Positions 9,448-17,900 of a stretch of 44,382 nt of DNA are shown here, piece by piece. The translations under genes were made by a program, and so were the position numbers. This DNA is from a bacterium (GTDB lineage: Bacteria; Blakebacterota; Blakebacteria; Blakebacterales; Blakebacteraceae): positions 1 through 44,382 of the forward strand of contig JALGVQ010000022.1 in NCBI GenBank assembly GCA_025774615.1, in the 5' to 3' direction. The notes under the pieces were generated by a model, which made no database searches, was not told the origin of the DNA, and was given only the letters and a program-made list of their open reading frames with translations. Each line of letters starts with the position of its first letter. The first letter of the stretch is position 1.

Positions 9448-9896
9448 CGGATTGGCTCCAGGAAGAAGTTGTACTCGCAGCCCGTCCCCGGGGGTTCCAC
9501 CTCGTGACACGGGAGATCGAGGAGGGTGTGCCCGGGATCGGTGAGTTCACGATCGGCATGGCGCACCTCTTCATCCGCCATACTTCAGCCTCACTGACCC
9601 TGAATGAGAACGCCAGTCCCGACGTACGGGGCGACTTCGAGCGACACTTCAATGAGATGGTACCCGAAGGGCAGCGATACTACCGGCACACCCAGGAGGG
9701 GTCGGATGACATGCCGGCCCATCTCAAGGCCTCCCTGCTGGGCAGCGATCTTGCCATTCCCATCCGTGCAGGACGTCTTGCGCTCGGTACCTGGCAGGGC
9801 ATCTACCTTGGTGAGCATCGCGACTCGGGCGGTCCCCGGCGGGTGATGGTGACCATATGGGGTGAAAGGAACGTTGATCGCGCTGATCAGTCGTAG
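9444..9896 (+). CDS. yjbQ: YjbQ / UPF0047 family protein (canonical HTSASLTLNEN subtype)
   Basis: FIRHTSASLTLNENASPDVRGDFERHF, YRHTQEGSDDMPAHLKASLLG and LGTWQGIYLGEHRD are UPF0047 signatures. Confidence 0.9.
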   Translation: MTDWLQEEVVLAARPRGFHLVTREIEEGVPGIGEFTIGMAHLFIRHTSASLTLNENASPDVRGDFERHFNEMVPEGQRYYRHTQEGSDDMPAHLKASLLGSDLAIPIRAGRLALGTWQGIYLGEHRDSGGPRRVMVTIWGERNVDRADQS

Positions 9897-9909
9897 TTCA
9901 GAGTCGGTT

Positions 9910-12906
9910 CTACTCCTCGGGTGCAAGTGATTCCTGAAGGAACCAGATAACGCCGTCGATGGCTCTCATGGAGTCGTTCAGCGTGGTGTCGATCTGTTCC
10001 AGTATCCGCTCGGGGTCGCTCAATTCCGGACGACGGCTCTGCTTGAAGATGTTGCCGACACGCGCGAGGTAGTCAGGGTCGATCGTGTCTTCGGCGGCCA
10101 CCGTGATGCGATAGAGGTCCCGGATCGTTCTGAGGTAGTAGAGAGATGCGCTGAGGGTATCCAGATCGGCGGCGATCTCGGGAATCTCCCGCCGGATCTT
10201 GTGGAAGAGATCCTGGGTCAGGGGTTCATGGATACCGAGCCAGGCTTTCAGCATCAGGGCGCATGCTTCGATATCGCGTAATCCTCCCGCCGCCTCTTTG
10301 AGATTGCACGCTTCTCTGTCGCAGGTCCCGGTGATGTTCTGCCTGTTCCTGACTTCGGTTACCATCCGCGTGATGTACTCTCTCTTCCTGGAGATGGCGA
10401 ACCGGTCGAGGATCTGGGTGTTGATCGTATCCCGCATCCTGTCCGATCCCACGATCATCCTCGAACCGAGCAGCTGTGAAAGGTCGATGAAATTCTCCGG
10501 ATCATCCGATTCGAGATAGGCGATCACGCGTGACATCGGATTCACGAATCCGTCCAGAATCTCGCCCAGCCGGTACTGCGGGAGGAGACCTCGCTTGAGT
10601 ATCTCGCGGTTCATCCGCGTCATGACCTTCGTGGCGTGTCTGATCACATCCTCATCGTCGGTGTCGACAAGCGCGATGATATCATAATCATCATCATATG
10701 CCTGTTCGCGGGCATGCCCCCCCGCGGCCAGCACCGCGAAGCGGTCGGTGCTTGGTGGTTCGACGGCGCTCTCTATCCTTGCCTCCTCGGTACATACGTC
10801 GAAGAGTTTCCTCATGTAATTGTCGCAGAATTCGGTGAACTCGCTGTTGGTGGTCCGCAGGTCGGTTCCCCGCATGGTGCCCAGGCCGATCCGGAGGAAC
10901 TCCAGGTCGTAATATTCGCCGAGTGCCCGTTTCCGATCCTCGAGCAGGGGGTAGACATCAGCCAGCGCGAGCAGACCGAGGGCGATCTCGTGGAGCTGGT
11001 GTGAGTCGGTGAGGTGGTTCAGGTACTCGGGGTGACTGGCGATCACCCGCGAGAAGAATCTGGCGAAATAGTGTCCCGACCATTCATGGATCTCACACAG
11101 GCTCCTGAGCCGGCTCAGTGGCTCCTCGAGGTTCTCATCCACGACCGGACGGTTCATGATCCGGAAGAAGTACGCGAAGTCCGATTCGGGCAGATACTCG
11201 AGGAACTCATGGATGTACTGTGGATACCGGGTGAAGATCTTCGACAATCTCTCCGTCGCGTAGGAGAGATCTTCCAGCTTCTCGAGAAACATGTGGGACA
11301 TGCGGACTGCCACGGTGTCGCCCAGTACATTCTCCTGTCGCTTCAGCAGGATGGTGATCAACCTCATCAGGGAGATCGGCGAGTAGGGCGCCCATTCAGT
11401 GTACTCGCCGAGAACCTGGTTCTTTATGTCTTCATCAAGAGCCTCCAGGCTTGCGATGAATCCGTCCTGCAGTTCCTGGTCTGATCCCAGGCGGATAAGG
11501 ATATCCTCCCAGTACCGTGTTCCACTGAAGAAGCGGGCGGCCTCGATGAACTCCCTGGCTACCGACTCCTCCGGCTGCTTCGACTCGGACTTCCCATCCT
11601 CCTCGTTCGATCGGCCCGGTTCTCTCTCGAACATGACCCTGAAGATCGAGATCGAGCTGAGGTGGGCAGTGGTGTCATTGACCAGGAACTCGCAGAACTT
11701 CCTGACCTCTTTTACCGCACGTGTGTAGTCGATGATCAGCTGGTCCCAGGCGCTGACAGCTCCGATCGCCTGGTATCCCATTTTATCGGCAAGCTGTGAG
11801 CGCAGCGCGGGAGTGATCTCCTCCAGTCGGAAAGACTCTTCCTGTGTGACGTATATCTGGAGCTGGAATTTCAGGATCTCGAGGAATGACGTCGTCATGA
11901 AGAGAGACTGATACTGCGTACTGAGGTGGGGCTCTTTGGCTTTAAGGGCTCCGATGATGTCCCAGGCGTTCACCTCCTCCAGCCCGTAGATGACCTTCTT
12001 GGCTGCCAGGAGCGCCTTGATGATCCTGAGACCTTCCTCCTTCGGCGAGATCGTGTCAGTCGACAGGGGAGTCAGGAACTGCGCCCTTGCTTCGCCCAGG
12101 ATTCCCCGCAGGAAGCCTTCGTGATACCGGATGTCCTGATCGGGAGAGTAGTAGTACCGGGAAGTCACCTTCTCGTGGAATTCCCTAAACAGTTCCTCTC
12201 CGCCCAGGATGAACCGTGACCCGATCAACTCGGAGATGATCACCATGTCACGGATCTCCGGCTCCAGGTGCTTCTGATATTCAGAGACCGTGGTTGAATA
12301 GAGCTGCTCTCCGATATGCTCCGACAGGTAATGGTGAAGAGGAGTCGCATAGACCAGCATGTCGCGTGTGACACTCCGCATTGCCTGATTGATGGTGGTG
12401 ATATCGGCGTCATCCCGCGTCACGATCCCGACGTCGATATCGTCCTGGTCTGCTCTTGTACCCACGCCGCAGACGAAAAAATCCCCCCGGTCCCAGTCGG
12501 GCAGATAGAGATCGAGCAGGGTCTTCATGTATGCCCTGGAAAGATTCCTGAAATCACTGCCGACATTCATCATGAACTGCTGGTACACCATTTCGATCGT
12601 AGCGCCCGAAGATATTCCCAGCGTGAGAATGTCCTGATGGCGGAAATTCATGTGGAGGAACTGCAGGGCGTAGTAACTGCTCACATGCCTGACGTTTGTC
12701 TGGATGTCATCGCTCAGCCGGACGATGAGTTCCATCTCCTCCTCGATGTGACTGCTTGAGGTCCAGAGATGGACCTTCATCAGGTTCCCGCTCGACTCCA
12801 GGAAATCGATGAGGGAATCGAGGTGCTGATGCAGGACGCGGATATATTTCTGATGGTGGTTGGCCAGAGAGGCGACGCGGTTTTCCAGAGCCTTCAGGGA
12901 GTCCAT
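9910..12906 (-). CDS. Large tandem nucleotidyltransferase-fold protein, GlnD/GlnE-like
   Basis: Two NTase-like cores: FFVCGVGTRADQDDIDVGIVTRDD (N-half) and FAVLAAGGHAREQAYDDDYDIIALVDTDD (C-half). The C-half is followed by NLKEAAGGLRDIEACALMLKAWLG, matching GlnD NLKEGPGGLRDIQ. Confidence 0.65.
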   Translation of the reverse strand: MDSLKALENRVASLANHHQKYIRVLHQHLDSLIDFLESSGNLMKVHLWTSSSHIEEEMELIVRLSDDIQTNVRHVSSYYALQFLHMNFRHQDILTLGISSGATIEMVYQQFMMNVGSDFRNLSRAYMKTLLDLYLPDWDRGDFFVCGVGTRADQDDIDVGIVTRDDADITTINQAMRSVTRDMLVYATPLHHYLSEHIGEQLYSTTVSEYQKHLEPEIRDMVIISELIGSRFILGGEELFREFHEKVTSRYYYSPDQDIRYHEGFLRGILGEARAQFLTPLSTDTISPKEEGLRIIKALLAAKKVIYGLEEVNAWDIIGALKAKEPHLSTQYQSLFMTTSFLEILKFQLQIYVTQEESFRLEEITPALRSQLADKMGYQAIGAVSAWDQLIIDYTRAVKEVRKFCEFLVNDTTAHLSSISIFRVMFEREPGRSNEEDGKSESKQPEESVAREFIEAARFFSGTRYWEDILIRLGSDQELQDGFIASLEALDEDIKNQVLGEYTEWAPYSPISLMRLITILLKRQENVLGDTVAVRMSHMFLEKLEDLSYATERLSKIFTRYPQYIHEFLEYLPESDFAYFFRIMNRPVVDENLEEPLSRLRSLCEIHEWSGHYFARFFSRVIASHPEYLNHLTDSHQLHEIALGLLALADVYPLLEDRKRALGEYYDLEFLRIGLGTMRGTDLRTTNSEFTEFCDNYMRKLFDVCTEEARIESAVEPPSTDRFAVLAAGGHAREQAYDDDYDIIALVDTDDEDVIRHATKVMTRMNREILKRGLLPQYRLGEILDGFVNPMSRVIAYLESDDPENFIDLSQLLGSRMIVGSDRMRDTINTQILDRFAISRKREYITRMVTEVRNRQNITGTCDREACNLKEAAGGLRDIEACALMLKAWLGIHEPLTQDLFHKIRREIPEIAADLDTLSASLYYLRTIRDLYRITVAAEDTIDPDYLARVGNIFKQSRRPELSDPERILEQIDTTLNDSMRAIDGVIWFLQESLAPEE

Positions 12907-12923
12907 GCTTGATAGCGTCCCGG

Positions 12924-13469
12924 TCAGGAAGACCTGATCAAGTTCTGACCGGCCCTGAAAGCATTGATGTTCATCTCTTCGGTGCCCTTTGGTACCCGGG
13001 CACGGATCGCGTTGATCACCGCGTCATCTGAGATGATCCCCGAAAGCTCGGTGATGATGCCGAGCGCAACCAGGTTGGCGACGATCTTCTTGCCGATCTG
13101 TTCCTCGGCGATATTGGTGATCGGAAACCCGTGACTCTTGAAATCCCCCTCGGGCGCTTCGTGCACAAACCCGGAGTCCATGACGATAGTGCCGCCCGGC
13201 TTGATTTCGTTCGAGTACTTGTCGGCAGCTTCCTGGGTCATGGCCAGCAGCAGATCGATATTGGTGGCCTTTGGATAGTCGATATCGCTGTCACTGATGA
13301 TCACTTCCGATCTGCTCGCGCCCCCTCTGGCCTCCGGTCCGTACGACTGGCTCTGGGTGGCGTTCTTGTCTTCATAGATAGCAGCTGCTTCGGCGATGAT
13401 CTTCCCGATCAATATCAGTCCCTGACCGCCTGCACCGCTTAATCGTATCTCGTAACGGAAACTCATCAC
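12924..13469 (-). CDS. korC: 2-oxoacid:ferredoxin oxidoreductase gamma subunit
   Basis: RLSGAGGQGLILIGKIIAEAAAIYEDKNATQSQSYGPEARGGASRSEVIIS motif; overlaps the beta subunit by 4 bp. Confidence 0.9.
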   Translation of the reverse strand: MMSFRYEIRLSGAGGQGLILIGKIIAEAAAIYEDKNATQSQSYGPEARGGASRSEVIISDSDIDYPKATNIDLLLAMTQEAADKYSNEIKPGGTIVMDSGFVHEAPEGDFKSHGFPITNIAEEQIGKKIVANLVALGIITELSGIISDDAVINAIRARVPKGTEEMNINAFRAGQNLIRSS

Positions 13470-14290
13470 GCACTCCCGTTCCTGGCGTTCATCGCTTGCG
13501 CGACAGCCGCATCACACGACTGTATGTACTCCGGAATGTCACGATCGACCAGAACGCCGATTACAATCTTCTCTTCCAGTTCCTCCGCTGTCATCTTCTC
13601 TGCCTTGGCGATCCGGACTGCCGCATCCTTCTGATCAAGGATCATCTTTGCCCCGGACCCTTTTTTGTTCAGCTTCCCGTATGCGGTCGGGCAGGGTGCC
13701 ATCACCTCGATGAGAGAGAATCCCTTTTTCTCGATACCCTTCCGGATCAGATCATCGAGCAGTTTGGCATGAAATGCCGTACAGCGGGCAACGTAGGCTG
13801 CCCCGGCCGCGATCACGAGACCGGAGATGTCGAATGTGTTCTCCACCGCTCCGAAAGGCGCGGTCGTGCCGATATCTCCCAGCGGTGTGGTGGGTGAAGC
13901 CTGACCTCCGGTCATCCCGTAGATATTGTTGTTATAGAGGATCACCGTCATGTCGATGTTCCGCCGCGCCGCATGGATCAGGTGGTTGCCTCCGATCGCG
14001 GTCGCGTCTCCATCGCCCGTGACGACGAGTACGGTCATGTCGGGCCGGGCCATCTTCAATCCCGTGGCGAAGGTGAGTGGACGCCCGTGGGTTGTATGTA
14101 TGGTATTGAAGTCTACATACCCGGTCGTCCTGCTCGAGCAACCGATGCCTGATACCATCGCGACATCGTCCTGTTCTATCCCGAGGTCGTCGATCGCTCG
14201 CAAAATGGCTTTCAGAGCGATTCCCGCACCACATCCGGAACACCAGATGTGCGGGAAATTCTCGTTGCGCAGATACTTCTGATAATCCAT
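13466..14290 (-). CDS. korB: 2-oxoacid:ferredoxin oxidoreductase beta subunit (ThDP-binding)
   Basis: HIWCSGCGAGIALKAILRAI, HGRPLTFATGLKMARPDMTVLVVTGDGDATAIGGNHLIHAARRNIDMTVILYNNNIYGMTGGQASPTTP. Confidence 0.93.
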   Translation of the reverse strand: MDYQKYLRNENFPHIWCSGCGAGIALKAILRAIDDLGIEQDDVAMVSGIGCSSRTTGYVDFNTIHTTHGRPLTFATGLKMARPDMTVLVVTGDGDATAIGGNHLIHAARRNIDMTVILYNNNIYGMTGGQASPTTPLGDIGTTAPFGAVENTFDISGLVIAAGAAYVARCTAFHAKLLDDLIRKGIEKKGFSLIEVMAPCPTAYGKLNKKGSGAKMILDQKDAAVRIAKAEKMTAEELEEKIVIGVLVDRDIPEYIQSCDAAVAQAMNARNGSA

Positions 14291-14293
14291 CGC

Positions 14294-15427
14294 TTACCGG
14301 CACTCCTTGATTTTCTGCACTATCTCCTCTGGATGGATCGGGTCTCCTGTAATGCGGTTGACCCGTACGACTTCCGCCCTATCGCAGGAGGCATGTTCCA
14401 CCTCATGCGCGATCTGTCCCAGATTCAGTTCCGGTACTACCAGGTGAGAGACCCGGTCGGCGAACGCCCGGATCCGGTCGGTCGGGAATGGCCACATGGT
14501 CTTGATTCTGAGCATACCCACTGGTATGCCCTCATCGCGCAACTCCCTCATCGCCTGCCGTGCTGAGCGCGCGCTCGATCCATAACAGATGATGCCGATC
14601 TCAGCGTCTTCGGTCCCGGTTTCTTCGACCTGGATGATCTCATCTGCATATTTGTCCAGTTTCCCGTGCAGCCGATTCAGCATCATTTCGATCTTCACCT
14701 CATCCATCGTCGGGAATCCGGTCTGATCGTGCACCAGTCCGGTGACATGATACCTGTACCCTTCACCGAAGTTTGCCATGGCGGGCACCATCGTCTCGTC
14801 GATCTCGAAGGGGAGGTACTCTTCCGGGGGTACCGTGGGTTTCTTCCGGTCGATCACCACGAGATCCTCGGGATCGGGCAGGGTCACCTTTTCATGGACG
14901 TGACCGATTATCTCATCGAGCAGAAGTATCACCGGTACCCGGAATCGTTCGGAGAAGTTGAATGCCTGCACGGTCATGTCGAACGCTTCGCGAACACCTG
15001 CGGGAGTCAGCACGATGATCGGATGATCGCCGTGGGTGCCCCAGCGGGCCTGCATGACATCTCCCTGCGAGGGCAGGGTGGGGATTCCGGTACTTGGGCC
15101 GCCCCGCATCACGTTCACGATGACGACCGGGGTCTCGGTGATCGAGGCATACCCGATGTTCTCCTGTTTCAGTGAGAACCCGGGACCGCTCGTTGCCGTC
15201 ATTGATTTCATGCCGCCCAGGGAGGCGCCGATCACCGCGCCCATCGCCGCGATCTCATCCTCCATCTGCATGAACCGGCCGCCCAACAACGGCAGACTGC
15301 GTGCCAGGTGTTCGGCGATCTCGGTGGACGGGGTGATGGGATAGCCTGCAAAGAAGCGGCATCCGGCAGCGATCGCGCCTTCAGCGACCGCGATATTGCC
15401 CTGCATCATCGATGTTCTGGGATTCAC
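14294..15427 (-). CDS. korA: 2-oxoacid:ferredoxin oxidoreductase alpha subunit (2-oxoglutarate type likely)
   Basis: GNIAVAEGAIAAGCRFFAGYPITPSTEIAEHLARSLP, MEDEIAAMGAVIGASLGGMKSMTATSGPGFSLKQENIGYA. Confidence 0.92.
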   Translation of the reverse strand: MNPRTSMMQGNIAVAEGAIAAGCRFFAGYPITPSTEIAEHLARSLPLLGGRFMQMEDEIAAMGAVIGASLGGMKSMTATSGPGFSLKQENIGYASITETPVVIVNVMRGGPSTGIPTLPSQGDVMQARWGTHGDHPIIVLTPAGVREAFDMTVQAFNFSERFRVPVILLLDEIIGHVHEKVTLPDPEDLVVIDRKKPTVPPEEYLPFEIDETMVPAMANFGEGYRYHVTGLVHDQTGFPTMDEVKIEMMLNRLHGKLDKYADEIIQVEETGTEDAEIGIICYGSSARSARQAMRELRDEGIPVGMLRIKTMWPFPTDRIRAFADRVSHLVVPELNLGQIAHEVEHASCDRAEVVRVNRITGDPIHPEEIVQKIKECR

Positions 15428-15475
15428 GTTGCTTGTCTCCCGATGTAATTCCCGATTCTACGCGCCCCCTACAGG

Positions 15476-15907
15476 TCAGGAACAAGTAACATCGTATGAG
15501 ATCTCCCGGCTGGAAACTGAATTGTCCAATTCCGGCAGCAATCGTCGCAGGGCATCCCGCGCGTAAAACACGCGACTGGCTACGGTGCCTTTCGGTATAT
15601 GCATCATCTGGCTCAGTTCAGCATAACTGAGACCGGAAATATCCTTGAGGACGAGAAGTTCCCGCGCGGCATCATCCAGTCGGTTGAGGGCTTTCCATAC
15701 GAGAGCTCTTCTCTCTTCCCTGATGGCATGATGATCGGTGCCGGTATAATCCTCCTTTTTACTGCGCATGTGATCCCGATACAGGTTTCTGGCTATCGTG
15801 AGTACCCAGGGTAGAAAAGCCTGCTCCAGATTGTACCGATCGAGTCGACGCCAGGCGCGTATGAATGTGTCCTGTGTCAGATCGCGGGCGTCTTCAACCG
15901 ATCCGGG
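15476..15907 (-). pseudogene. 5'-truncated ECF sigma factor, in frame with the upstream wHTH gene across one TGA
   Basis: Track ORF 15476..15769 holds region 4 (LDDAARELLVLKDISGLSYAELSQMMHIPKGTVASRVFYARDALRRLL). The 46 preceding in-frame codons read PGSVEDARDLTQDTFIRAWRRLDRYNLEQAFLPWVLTIARNLYRDH, i.e. sigma region 2, starting right after the TGA at 15910-15908. The N-terminal part of region 2 is missing. Confidence 0.7.
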
Positions 15908-16228
15908 TCATTGCCCTGTTTCCTCCTCGAGCATCTCCATCATCTGCCGTCGATAGAGGTCGAATGCCTTCCGTCCCGCACTGGTAAGACTGAGAATGGT
16001 ATTCGGTTTTTTCGCTACGAATTTCTTCTCCACCTTCAGGTACCCGGCCTCCTCGAGTCGACTCATGTGTGATGAGAGGTTTCCGAACGTCAGGCCGGTC
16101 TGGCCCTGGAGGAAGAGAAAATCAGCGCTCTCCACGACAGCCAGATATGACATGATCAGAAGCCGTGCCGGTTCGTGGATGAGTTTATCGATCCCGCCCG
16201 GTGATGCGTCAGCGCCGGACACGTTCAT
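15908..16228 (-). CDS. Winged-helix transcriptional regulator (ArsR/MarR-like)
   Basis: LLIMSYLAVVESADFLFLQGQTGLTFGNLSSHMSRLEEAGYLKVEKKFVAKKPNTILSLTSAGRKAFDLYRRQM typical winged-helix regulator. Confidence 0.8.
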   Translation of the reverse strand: MNVSGADASPGGIDKLIHEPARLLIMSYLAVVESADFLFLQGQTGLTFGNLSSHMSRLEEAGYLKVEKKFVAKKPNTILSLTSAGRKAFDLYRRQMMEMLEEETGQ

Positions 16229-16851
16229 CCCTCCTCGGTATTCAGGTGATTGTCCGGCAGAGGATGCTGGATCATGAAACGGATGAAAATGATGAGACCC
16301 ATCAGAGTTATAACCGCGCCTGAATAGAGCAGGGGAGCGCCCGTATCGAACAGGATGATGAGGGTGACCGATATACCGACCGCCGCGGCGTGGAAGTAAC
16401 CCCGCAGGAAGCTGTTCCGGTGAGCGATGAGGGCTATCGGCAGAAATACGATGGTGCCGGCACCGAGGGCGAACAGCATGCGACCACCATCCAGCCGCAT
16501 GATTCCCATCACCTGCAGCAGGACCAGGAACGCCTGGATCGCGACGATAAGACCCAGGATGACAGCGGACTTCTTTATCTTCAGTTTTCTTTCAGTTCCC
16601 GGTTTCATGGTGCCCATCCGCCGGGCGGTTATCCACCGCCTCCCCAGCCAGGGGATCGAGCCAATCACGACACAGTAGAGGAGATAGATGGGCATCGCTT
16701 CGCGGAACAGGTTGGATTCCCCGGTGAAGTCGACCAGCAGGAACCACGCTCCCAGGAGCAGGAGCCCCAGCTGGATATCCTGGAGACCATCCCGGAACTG
16801 AGCTGAGAACACTTTACGTTCGATCGCATTGAGATCGATGGGCTGTGACAT
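16225..16851 (-). CDS. Integral membrane protein of unknown function, coupled to the wHTH regulator
   Basis: Multiple hydrophobic segments (LGLLLLGAWFLLVDF, MPIYLLYCVVIGSIPWL, AVILGLIVAIQAFLVLLQVM); 4-bp overlap with the wHTH gene. Confidence 0.65.
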   Translation of the reverse strand: MSQPIDLNAIERKVFSAQFRDGLQDIQLGLLLLGAWFLLVDFTGESNLFREAMPIYLLYCVVIGSIPWLGRRWITARRMGTMKPGTERKLKIKKSAVILGLIVAIQAFLVLLQVMGIMRLDGGRMLFALGAGTIVFLPIALIAHRNSFLRGYFHAAAVGISVTLIILFDTGAPLLYSGAVITLMGLIIFIRFMIQHPLPDNHLNTEEG

Positions 16852-16898
16852 CGGGTACTCCCTGGAACGCCGTCTGATGACGGCATGGTTGTTGTGTG

Positions 16899-16931
16899 CA
16901 AAGTAATTTGTAATACAAAGTACTTTGTAAT
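16899..16931. promoter_or_regulatory. Tandem palindromic operator upstream of the membrane protein/wHTH operon
   Basis: 16-mer CAAAGTA[A/C]TTTGTAAT at 16899-16914 and 16916-16931 (17-bp period); the second lies in the perfect palindrome TACAAAGTACTTTGTA (16914-16929). Confidence 0.65.
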
Positions 16932-16983
16932 CTATGGAGCAATACGAGGTCGGTCAAGGAATGTTTCAGAAGAAAACGAGAGA

Positions 16984-17041
16984 AGTGATCCAGATGACTG
17001 ATCCGGATGAATATTTCAGAGGAGTGATCCAGATGACTGAT
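16984..17041. repeat. Two copies of a 19-bp direct repeat AGTGATCCAGATGACTGAT
   Basis: Copies at 16984-17002 and 17023-17041, 39-bp period, intergenic. Confidence 0.8.
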
Positions 17042-17075
17042 TCAGAGGAATCTGAAAGGGATGTTCAGACTGCTG

Positions 17076-17900
17076 TTACCTGCCACCCTCCAGGTTTCGG
17101 AGAGTGAACATCCCGTCGGGGATCACGACATCCATCTCGAAGTCGAGGATCTGGAGCACGGTACTCGTGTCGGCCTGCAGGGCGTTGTCGAGCTCGATGC
17201 GCAGGGGATACCAGCGCCCGCCGATCTGCCTGACATCACCCAGCAGCGATGTCTTGAGCAGTTTCCCGCTCCTGGCGAACCGCTCTTCTTTCAGAGGCAC
17301 CAGGCGTTCGGTGTCGATCCAGAGACGGAGGCTCTGATAGGCCAGATCAGGCCGTTTCGCGGTCAGGTAGAGAATCCATGTCGGTCGACCGTCCAGGGTC
17401 TCTTCCCCCTCCACGACGGCGGTGTAATCATCCTCCATGCTTGGGTTCTCGCTGGCGTCGCCGTAGGAGAAGTCACTCCCCATCAGACCCTGGCGCAGCA
17501 TGTGCCCCTGGATCCGGATACTCTTGCCAACCCGTGGCATGAAGATCCACATCCGGTCACCTTCCAGGCGGAGGAACCGGCTGCCGGCATCACGGGCAGG
17601 AGAGGTGAATTCCAGGAAGGAGCGGTCGGTACCCTCCGACCACGAGATGAACTCCATCTCCCGCGATACTCCCTCGCTATAATTGACAGTCATCTTCGCC
17701 GTCATCCTGGCGGTCGAAAAGGTCATGTTGGAGTCTACACGCCGCAGGATTTCCTCCGGTGAAGGCTGGGCAGAGGCGATCGCGGGGGCCAGGACGAGGA
17801 TGATGAGGACGAGTGGCCATGTCGGCGCGCCCGTCGCACCGAATAGCAAGCTGGCGGTGCCGGGATCAGGCCTGACGGTTTTCATGATAATGCGCCTCAT
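17076..17900 (-). CDS. Outer-membrane lipoprotein-sorting (LolA-like) protein
   Basis: Signal peptide, then PSPEEILRRVDSNMTFSTARMTAKMTVNYSEGVSREMEFISWSEGTDRSFLEFTSPARDAGSRFLRLEGDRMWIFMPRVGKSIRI, typical of LolA-like proteins next to LolCDE/MacB-type permeases. Confidence 0.75.
   Translation of the reverse strand: MRRIIMKTVRPDPGTASLLFGATGAPTWPLVLIILVLAPAIASAQPSPEEILRRVDSNMTFSTARMTAKMTVNYSEGVSREMEFISWSEGTDRSFLEFTSPARDAGSRFLRLEGDRMWIFMPRVGKSIRIQGHMLRQGLMGSDFSYGDASENPSMEDDYTAVVEGEETLDGRPTWILYLTAKRPDLAYQSLRLWIDTERLVPLKEERFARSGKLLKTSLLGDVRQIGGRWYPLRIELDNALQADTSTVLQILDFEMDVVIPDGMFTLRNLEGGR

Noticed and set aside
9910-12906. Calling this gene bona fide glnD or glnE
   Set aside because: Partial motif match and duplicated layout only; HD and ACT domains were not recognised, so a neutral name is used.
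12924-15427. A ferredoxin (korD) subunit within the kor operon
   Set aside because: No small CxxCxxCxxxCP ORF is present; only alpha, beta and gamma subunits are seen.
15908-15910. TGA recoding (UGA read as an amino acid) for the wHTH-sigma frame
   Set aside because: Many confident genes in the window end with TGA, so genome-wide reassignment is not supported; local readthrough remains only a hypothesis.
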